Part shown: piece after piece, positions 13,811 to 18,434 of the stretch
Layout: the number at the start of each line of letters is the position of its first letter
Position numbering within the stretch: position 1 is the first letter of the stretch
Assembly: GCA_944372565.1 (NCBI GenBank)
Contig: CALVZR010000042.1
Span: 1-18,434, forward strand
Reading direction: 5' to 3'
Length of the DNA stretch: 18,434 nucleotides
DNA from: an uncultured Clostridia bacterium
GTDB taxonomy: Bacteria; Bacillota; Clostridia; Christensenellales; Borkfalkiaceae
Program-made: the position numbers and the translations under genes
The notes under the pieces: generated by a model
Databases searched by the model: none
The model's input: the letters and a program-made list of their open reading frames with translations, nothing else
Told to the model about the DNA's origin: nothing

Positions 13811-14014
13811 TTATTTGCCCGCGTATTCCTCGAAAAGGTCGTTCGGCGTGCAGTTCAAAATGTCGCACAGCGCCTTTAAGTTTTCAAATTTGATGGAAGT
13901 CGTTTCGTTCTTCACGAGGCGGTTGAAATTCTGATAACTTAAACCGAGCTGGATATACAGCCAGTATTTGCTCTTGCCCTTTTCTTTGAGGATTTCCAAT
14001 ATGCGCAGTTTCAT
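13811..14014 (-). CDS. Small Xre/Cro-type HTH regulator
   Basis: A 67-residue single-domain DNA-binding protein of the HTH_26/Cro-C1 type: an N-terminal helix (MKLRILEILKEKGKSKYWLY), the helix-turn-helix around residues 15-37 (IQLGLSYQNFNRLVKN), and a C-terminal helix in NLKALCDILNCTPNDLFEEY (45-64), the hallmark ending of this family. It has no ligand or dimerisation domain beyond this. AGGTG (14020-14024) precedes the ATG by 5 nt. It is divergent from an ABC exporter operon, with an inverted-repeat pair in the shared promoter region; this layout suggests it represses both itself and the exporter. The target is an inference. Confidence 0.88.
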   Translation of the reverse strand: MKLRILEILKEKGKSKYWLYIQLGLSYQNFNRLVKNETTSIKFENLKALCDILNCTPNDLFEEYAGK

Positions 14015-14052
14015 TCTCTCACCTGTAAATATCTTATTTGTACATCATATAA

Positions 14053-14058
14053 TTATAC
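14053..14058 (-). promoter_or_regulatory. -10 box of the Xre-type regulator gene
   Basis: A perfect TATAAT on the minus strand (plus-strand ATTATA) lies about 40 bp before the regulator ATG, giving a leader of about 30 nt. No convincing -35 box is found 16-18 bp upstream, so this promoter is probably weak or competes with the overlapping exporter promoter. Confidence 0.45.
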
Positions 14059-14071
14059 TGCCGCGAATCGC

Positions 14072-14100
14072 TTGACACATAGACGCTCGCATTATATAAT
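14072..14100 (+). promoter_or_regulatory. Consensus promoter P1 of the ABC exporter operon
   Basis: Perfect TTGACA (14072-14077), a 17-bp spacer and perfect TATAAT (14095-14100). So exact a consensus usually needs a repressor to hold it off, and one copy of the inverted operator lies over the -10 box. The start near 14107 leaves a leader of about 158 nt to the ATPase gene. Confidence 0.85.
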
Positions 14101-14179
14101 GTACACATAAATATACGGCGATATGCGCCGTTGCAAAAACGGCGGAAAGCGGGAAAACGCGGCGCGCGCTTCGTTCCGC

Positions 14180-14209
14180 TTGACAAGCCGCCGGGCAAAA
14201 TGATATGCT
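14180..14209 (+). promoter_or_regulatory. Candidate second promoter P2 of the ABC exporter operon
   Basis: TTGACA (14180-14185) and TATGCT (14204-14209) with an 18-bp spacer, inside the leader transcribed from P1. It lies outside the inverted repeats, so it could give unrepressed basal expression. The -10 match is moderate. Confidence 0.45.
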
Positions 14210-14264
14210 TTATTCGGCTTTCGGGCTTTATACCCGTCCGGTATCCGGAAGCAAAAGGAGAATT

Positions 14265-15050
14265 ATGCAGGAAATATTAGACGTGCGGGGGCTGAAAAAG
14301 ACCTTTTCGCTCTCGGCAAAACAGCGCAGGATAGAGCGCACCGATTCCCGCGTGAAAGTCGCGCTGGACGGGCTTTCGTTCAAGGCGTACGCGGGGGAGG
14401 TGTACGGGCTGCTCGGGCCCAACGGCGCGGGCAAAACGACTTGCCTTCGCATCCTCTCCACACTCATCAAGCCGGACGAGGGCGACGCCTTCGTGGCGGG
14501 CGCGAGCGCGGTGAAGGAAGAGGCGAAAGTGCGCGAAAAGATCGGGTTTTTGACGAGCGAACTCAAATTGGAAGATTTTTTCACGCCCAATTATCTCTTC
14601 GATTTTTTCAGCGAACTGCACGGGATGGACGAGCATGCGCGCGCCGCGCGCAAGGCGGAACTTTTCGGCAAATTCGGCATAGACCGCTTTGCGGAAGTGA
14701 AGGTGGCCGACCTTTCTACGGGTATGAAACAGAAAGTTTCCATCGCCATCGCCATCGTGCACGATCCCGACGTGATCGTGTTCGACGAGCCGACCAACGG
14801 GCTGGACGTCATCACCGCGAAAACGGTTACCGACTTTCTGCTCGAACAGAAATCGCTCGGAAAATGCGTGATCGTTTCCACCCACATCTTTTCGCTCGTG
14901 GAAAAGATCTGCGACCGCGTGGGCGTGATCATAGACGGCAAACTCGTTTCGGAAGGCACGCTGGACGAAGTGCGGGGCGGCAGGAGCCTGGAAGATAAAT
15001 TTTTCGAGATCTATTCCGAAAGCCGCAGGGCAAAGGGGGAAGAGATATGA
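14265..15050 (+). CDS. ABC transporter ATPase, NatA-like
   Basis: ATP-binding subunit of an ABC-2 type exporter. The 261 residues hold Walker A GPNGAGKTT (51-59), signature LSTGMKQKV (150-158), Walker B VIVFDEPTNGLD (170-181) and the switch His in STHIF (205-209). The N-terminal segment with an insertion before VALDGLSF and the overall similarity to NatA of the sodium exporter family suggest a NatAB-type system, but the substrate cannot be told from sequence. The ATG at 14265 follows AAGGAG (14255-14260) by a short 4-nt gap; the frame is open to 14205, but an ATG there falls in the P2 -10 box. It overlaps the permease gene in an ATGA junction. Control by the divergent Xre-type gene is likely. 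Confidence 0.92.
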   Translation: MQEILDVRGLKKTFSLSAKQRRIERTDSRVKVALDGLSFKAYAGEVYGLLGPNGAGKTTCLRILSTLIKPDEGDAFVAGASAVKEEAKVREKIGFLTSELKLEDFFTPNYLFDFFSELHGMDEHARAARKAELFGKFGIDRFAEVKVADLSTGMKQKVSIAIAIVHDPDVIVFDEPTNGLDVITAKTVTDFLLEQKSLGKCVIVSTHIFSLVEKICDRVGVIIDGKLVSEGTLDEVRGGRSLEDKFFEIYSESRRAKGEEI

Positions 15051-16207
15051 AAGGCTGGTTTCCCGTATTCAAAAAGGAACTGCTGCGCTTTTTTAAAGAC
15101 AAGCGAATGATCATCGGCACGCTCATCCTGCCGGGGCTTTTAATCTACCTCGTGTATTCCTTTATGGGGGACGGCATGCGGGGGCTGATCGGCGGGGAAG
15201 AGCGCACGCCCACGGCGTATGTGCAGGATCTGCCGGAGCAACTCGCCGAAGGCTTTTCCGCCGTGTTCGATGTGACCGAAATCGGCGCGGACGGCGCGGA
15301 GAGCGCCAAAGAGGCGGTGAAAAACGCGCAGACGGATATTTTCGTCGTCTTTCCCGAAGGGTTTTGGAGCAGTATCATGAATCCGACGGGCGACGTTCCT
15401 AATGTGGAAATTTATTTCAACGCCGCGGAAAGCAATTCTTCTTCCGCCTATTCCGCGGCGGTCGCCCTGCTCGACGCGCTGGAAAGTTCGCTTTCCAACC
15501 GTTTCGACGTGAATAACCCCGCTTCGGGAGGGATATACGACCTCTCCGACGAGCGCGACGTGACCAGCATGATCTTTTCCATGCTCATGCCCATGCTGAT
15601 GATGATTTTCATCTTCACGGGGGCGATGTCGGTGGCTCCCGAATCGATCGCGGGGGAAAAGGAGCGCGGCACCTTCGCCACGCTGCTCGTCACGCCCGTT
15701 TCCCGCGCGGGGGTGGCGGTGGGGAAGATCTTCGCGCTCAGCATCATCTCGGTGCTGTGCGGGCTTTCTTCCTTTATCGGCATCATGTTAAGCCTTCCCA
15801 AGATGATGGGCGGGGCGGACGTGAGCGCGAATATCTATTCCGTCGGGGATTATTTCGCGCTTTTTGGCATCGTGGTTTCGAGCGTTTTGCTCATCGTGGC
15901 GATGATCTCGGTGATTTCGGCGTTCGCAAAGAGCGTGAAGGAGGCTTCCGCCTACGTTACGCCCCTTATGATCGTCGTGGTGCTGCTCAGCGTAACGTGT
16001 ATGTTCACGGACGGCGCGCCCGCGAGCGTATGGCCCTATCTCATTCCGCTTTACAACAGCGTGCAGGCGATCAACGCGGTGTTTTCCTTTACCGCCGTCG
16101 CCCTCAACCTCGCCGTGGGAATGATCGCAAACCTCGTATATACCGCCCTGCTCGTGTGGCTGCTCACCGCGATGTTCAGGAGCGAAAAAATTATGTTCAG
16201 GAGATGA
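15047..16207 (+). CDS. ABC-2 type permease, NatB-like
   Basis: Membrane subunit partner of the preceding ATPase, 386 residues. The order is one transmembrane helix (about 21-40), a large extracytoplasmic domain (about 41-172), and five helices (about 174-197, 223-250, 268-294, 302-320, 350-377). The ABC-2 motif SIAGEKERGTFATLLVTPVSR lies between helices 2 and 3 (from residue 199); this coupling segment and layout are typical of NatB and related exporters. The C-terminus is short and basic (FRSEKIMFRR). Exported substrate candidates include Na+ and toxic compounds, but none can be favoured. It is translationally coupled to the ATPase gene. Confidence 0.88.
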   Translation: MKGWFPVFKKELLRFFKDKRMIIGTLILPGLLIYLVYSFMGDGMRGLIGGEERTPTAYVQDLPEQLAEGFSAVFDVTEIGADGAESAKEAVKNAQTDIFVVFPEGFWSSIMNPTGDVPNVEIYFNAAESNSSSAYSAAVALLDALESSLSNRFDVNNPASGGIYDLSDERDVTSMIFSMLMPMLMMIFIFTGAMSVAPESIAGEKERGTFATLLVTPVSRAGVAVGKIFALSIISVLCGLSSFIGIMLSLPKMMGGADVSANIYSVGDYFALFGIVVSSVLLIVAMISVISAFAKSVKEASAYVTPLMIVVVLLSVTCMFTDGAPASVWPYLIPLYNSVQAINAVFSFTAVALNLAVGMIANLVYTALLVWLLTAMFRSEKIMFRR

Positions 16208-16211
16208 GAAT

Positions 16212-16682
16212 ATGTCTTTGGAAAACGTAAAAAATTATCTCGGCGCTTTTTCCCTGGCGGACAGGGTGCGGGAATTTCCCGCTTCGAGCGCCACGGTGGA
16301 ACTCGCCGCGGCCGCGCTCGGCACCGCGCCCGAACGCATTGCCAAAACGATGTCGTTCTATCTGAAAAGCGGCCCCATTGTCGTCGTGGCGGCGGGCGAT
16401 ACCAAGATAGACAACGCGAAATTCAAGGCGCGTTTCGGGGAAAAAGCGCGTATGATCCCCGCCGCGGAGGTGGAATGCGCCACGGGGCACCCCGTGGGCG
16501 GCGTGTGCCCGTTCGCGCTGAAAGAGGGCGTGAAGGTCTATCTCGACGAGGGTCTGCGGCGTTTTGAAAGCGTGTTTCCCGCCTGCGGGAGCGCGCACAG
16601 CGCGATCGAACTGAAAATCGAAGAGCTGGAGAGGGCGGTCGGCGCGCACGAGTGGGCGGACGTTTGCCGCCCCGCAACGTAA
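16212..16682 (+). CDS. YbaK/EbsC-family protein, probable aminoacyl-tRNA deacylase
   Basis: Editing-type hydrolase related to YbaK and ProX, which remove wrong amino acids from tRNAs, for example Cys from tRNA-Pro. The 156 residues carry IAKTMSFY (43-50) with the conserved Lys45, VVVAAGDTKID (57-67), GHPVGGVCPFAL (92-103) and the C-terminal PACGSAHSAIEL (123-134). The exact tRNA substrate is uncertain within the family. The gene follows the permease stop by 4 nt, with AGGAG (16199-16203) 8 nt before its ATG, and ends at a strong terminator, so it is probably the third gene of the exporter operon. No functional link with the exporter is known to me. Confidence 0.88.
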   Translation: MSLENVKNYLGAFSLADRVREFPASSATVELAAAALGTAPERIAKTMSFYLKSGPIVVVAAGDTKIDNAKFKARFGEKARMIPAAEVECATGHPVGGVCPFALKEGVKVYLDEGLRRFESVFPACGSAHSAIELKIEELERAVGAHEWADVCRPAT

Positions 16683-16693
16683 AAAGGCGTTTT

Positions 16694-16733
16694 TGCGCCG
16701 CGGAAAAATCCCGCGGCGCATTTTTTTTTTTTT
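16694..16733 (+). terminator. Strong intrinsic terminator after the exporter operon
   Basis: A perfect 10-bp stem (TGCGCCGCGG, 16694-16703, with CCGCGGCGCA, 16711-16720) around a 7-nt loop, then thirteen T residues (16721-16733). It lies 11 bp after the YbaK-type stop codon and ends the rightward unit. Confidence 0.95.
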
Positions 16734-16750
16734 CGCGCGGGGTAAAACTA

Positions 16751-16779
16751 TTGCAAAACGGGGAAAATTCGGGTATAAT
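16751..16779 (+). promoter_or_regulatory. Promoter of nfnAB
   Basis: TTGCAA (16751-16756), a 17-bp spacer and TATAAT (16774-16779). The predicted start near 16786 gives a leader of about 25 nt with GGGAGA (16798-16803) before the ATG. The hexamers are the same as at the recF promoter. Confidence 0.8.
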
Positions 16780-16809
16780 AGACGTTGACTAATCGACGGG
16801 AGAAATGCA

Positions 16810-17652
16810 ATGAACAAAATCATCGCCAAAAAGAACCTGAACCCGACGGTCACGCTGATGGAAGTGGAGGCGCCGCTCATCGCGAAGAAGGCGCAGCCGG
16901 GGCAGTTTATCATTCTGCGCGTGGACGAAAACGGGGAGAGAATCCCCCTTACGGTAGCGGATTACGACCGCGAAAAGGGCACGATCACCATTATTTTCCA
17001 GATCGTCGGCGCGACGACGGAAAAGCTGAACCACCTGAAAGAGGGGGAATATATCCACGATTTCGTGGGACCGCTCGGCACGCCCTCGCATCTCGACGGG
17101 CTGAAAAAGGTCGCCGTGGTGGGCGGCGGCGTGGGGTGCGCCATCGCGTATCCCGTGGCAAAGAAACTGCACGAGCTGGGCGCCGAAGTGCATTCGGTGG
17201 TCGGCTTCCGCAATAAGGACCTCGTAATTTTGGAAGACGAGTTCAAAGCGGCGAGCGATAAATACGTGATGATGACGGACGACGGCAGTTACGGCGAAAA
17301 GGGTCTGGTGACCGACGCGCTCAAAAAACTCATCGAAGAGGGCAATCTGTACGACGAAGTGATCGCCATCGGGCCGGTCGTCATGATGAAATTCGTGAGC
17401 AAACTCACCAAGGAATACGGCATAAAAACCGTGGTTTCCATGAACCCCATTATGATCGACGGCACGGGAATGTGCGGCGGCTGCCGCCTGACGGTGGGCG
17501 GAAAGACCAAATTCGCCTGCGTGGACGGCCCGGATTTCGACGGGCACGAAGTCGATTTCGACGAGGCGCTCAACCGCGGCTCGATGTACCGCGATTTCGA
17601 GCGGCACGCCTACGAAGAAGCGTGCAATCTCTTCAAAAAGGAGGTCGAGTGA
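16810..17652 (+). CDS. nfnA: NfnA-type flavoprotein subunit (ferredoxin-NADP reductase-like, [2Fe-2S])
   Basis: Small subunit of the NADH-dependent ferredoxin:NADP oxidoreductase (Nfn) that couples NADPH oxidation to reduction of NAD and ferredoxin by flavin bifurcation. The 280 residues form a flavin-binding barrel (RIPLTVAD 44-51, GPLG 87-90), a nucleotide domain (VVGGGVGCA 103-111) and a C-terminal [2Fe-2S] site with Cys222, Cys225 and Cys237 (GMCGGCRL, FACVDGPDFDGHEVDFDE). In Nfn and relatives an Asp is reported as the fourth ligand; Asp217 is the candidate. Sulfide dehydrogenase subunit B and PyrK share this fold, but the adjacent glutamate-synthase-like gene supports Nfn. GGGAGA precedes the ATG by 6-7 nt. 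The unit suggests an anaerobic energy metabolism. Confidence 0.88.
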   Translation: MNKIIAKKNLNPTVTLMEVEAPLIAKKAQPGQFIILRVDENGERIPLTVADYDREKGTITIIFQIVGATTEKLNHLKEGEYIHDFVGPLGTPSHLDGLKKVAVVGGGVGCAIAYPVAKKLHELGAEVHSVVGFRNKDLVILEDEFKAASDKYVMMTDDGSYGEKGLVTDALKKLIEEGNLYDEVIAIGPVVMMKFVSKLTKEYGIKTVVSMNPIMIDGTGMCGGCRLTVGGKTKFACVDGPDFDGHEVDFDEALNRGSMYRDFERHAYEEACNLFKKEVE

Positions 17653-17653
17653 A

Positions 17654-18434
17654 ATGCCCAATATGTCTTTGAAGAAAAACGAAATGCCCGTGCAGGATCC
17701 CGCGGCGCGCAACAAAAACTTTTCCGAAGTCGCCCTCGGCTACACCGAGGAACAGGCGGTGAACGAGGCGGAGCGCTGCCTGAATTGCAAGCATAAACCC
17801 TGCGTGGGCGGCTGCCCCGTGCAGATCGATATCCCCGCATTCGTCAAAAAGGTTGCCGAGCGCGATTTTGAAGGCGCGTACCGGGTCATCTCGGAATCGA
17901 GTTCTCTGCCCGCGGTGTGCGGCAGGGTGTGCCCGCAGGAAACGCAGTGCGAGGCGAAGTGCGTGCGGGGCATCAAGGGAGAGCCCGTCGCCATCGGCAG
18001 GCTGGAACGCTTCGTGGCGGATTATCACAACGAACATTGCGCCGAAAAACCGCAGCGCCCCGCGCCCAACGGGCACAGGGTGGCGGTGGTCGGTTCCGGC
18101 CCGAGCGGGCTGACCTGCGCGGGCGATCTCGCGAAGAAGGGCTACGACGTTACGGTGTTCGAGGCGTTACATACGGCGGGGGGCGTGCTGGTGTACGTCA
18201 TTCCCGAATTCCGTCTGCCCAAAACCATCGTGGAAAAGGAGATCGCTACGCTCAAAGAACTGGGCGTGAAGGTGGAGCCGAATATGGTGATCGGCAAAGT
18301 GCTTTCGGTGGACGAGCTGTTTGAAGACGGGTTCGAGGCGGTGTTCATCGGCAGCGGCGCGGGCCTGCCCCGCTTTATGAACATCCCGGGGGAAAACGCC
18401 AAGGGCGTGTATTCCGCGAACGAGTTCCTCACCC
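17654..18434 (+). CDS. nfnB: NfnB-type subunit (glutamate synthase small-subunit-like), partial
   Basis: Large Nfn subunit, homologous to the GltD/NADPH-dependent glutamate synthase small chain; the gene is cut at the right window edge after 260 residues. Eight Cys residues typical of the two [4Fe-4S] clusters of the family are visible: C42, C45, C50, C54 (RCLNCKHKPCVGGCP) and C89, C93, C99, C103. An FAD-binding motif AVVGSGPSGL begins the flavoprotein part at residue 144. The ATG is preceded at 9 nt by AAGGAGG (17638-17644) and lies 1 nt after the nfnA stop. If it is not Nfn, the pair could be a sulfide dehydrogenase or a diverged glutamate synthase beta chain; nfnA next door makes Nfn the best choice. 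Confidence 0.9.
   Translation, partial: MPNMSLKKNEMPVQDPAARNKNFSEVALGYTEEQAVNEAERCLNCKHKPCVGGCPVQIDIPAFVKKVAERDFEGAYRVISESSSLPAVCGRVCPQETQCEAKCVRGIKGEPVAIGRLERFVADYHNEHCAEKPQRPAPNGHRVAVVGSGPSGLTCAGDLAKKGYDVTVFEALHTAGGVLVYVIPEFRLPKTIVEKEIATLKELGVKVEPNMVIGKVLSVDELFEDGFEAVFIGSGAGLPRFMNIPGENAKGVYSANEFLT

Larger units (their letters stand above)
14039..14105. promoter_or_regulatory. Inverted-repeat operator pair between xre-like gene and exporter
   Basis: TGTACATCATATAAT (14039-14053) and ATTATATAATGTACA (14091-14105) are inverted copies matching at 14 of 15 positions. The right copy contains the exporter -10 box (14095-14100); the left copy covers the predicted start region of the Xre gene and touches its -10 box (14053-14058). 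Their placement on both divergent promoters, next to an HTH gene, makes them likely binding sites of that regulator. Confidence 0.6.

Noticed and set aside
12268..14244. Shared 12-mer CCCGTCCGGTAT in the right repeat arm (12268-12279) and the exporter leader (14233-14244)
   Set aside because: Similarity does not extend far, and several identical 12-mers are expected by chance in 18 kb of GC-rich DNA.

Overview
The window looks like chromosomal DNA of an anaerobic, fairly GC-rich member of the Bacillota, probably an uncultured Clostridia-like gut lineage. The pointers are a Firmicutes-style DnaA, a type II dehydroquinase, a NatAB-type exporter, an Nfn-type flavoprotein pair and strong AGGAG ribosome binding sites. 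Sigma-70-type promoters with 17-bp spacers are easy to read. The lineage is an inference; no rRNA or other marker is present.

Left part (1-3328): a leftward dnaA-mnmG operon (mnmG is cut by the window edge) faces a rightward recF. Two good promoters sit in the 174-bp gap, each inside the other gene's 5' leader, so the two transcripts are predicted to overlap by about 50 nt. No dnaN lies between dnaA and recF, and no cluster of DnaA boxes is visible.

Centre (3325-12015): one compact operon encodes the whole shikimate/chorismate pathway plus both prephenate branches: aroF (DAHP synthase), tyrA, aroB, aroA, aroC, pheA (chorismate mutase-prephenate dehydratase-ACT), a fused aroE-aroK and aroQ, ending in a GNAT acetyltransferase. 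Most junctions overlap by 1 to 20 nt. It is preceded by a consensus promoter, a 21-codon leader ORF with eight Phe/Tyr codons, and an intrinsic terminator with a GCAA tetraloop just before aroF. A candidate antiterminator helix would occupy the 5' arm of that terminator. This is the architecture of ribosome-mediated transcription attenuation responding to charged Phe and Tyr tRNAs, and it is the most interesting system here.

Region 11999-12398: a ~281-bp element with 25-bp near-perfect inverted termini and several internal hairpins overlaps the end of the GNAT gene and supplies its last codons. It is followed by hairpins, one of which forms a terminator for the leftward neighbour.

Right part (12399-18434): a leftward SLOG/TIGR00725-type nucleotide-binding protein; a divergent trmB with an altered catalytic motif and an almost absent leader; a small Xre-type repressor divergent from an ABC-2 exporter (ATPase plus permease) and a YbaK-type deacylase. 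A 15-bp inverted repeat spans the Xre/ABC divergent promoters. A very strong terminator then precedes nfnA-nfnB, where nfnB runs off the right end. Coordinates and motifs were read by eye; no database search was run.
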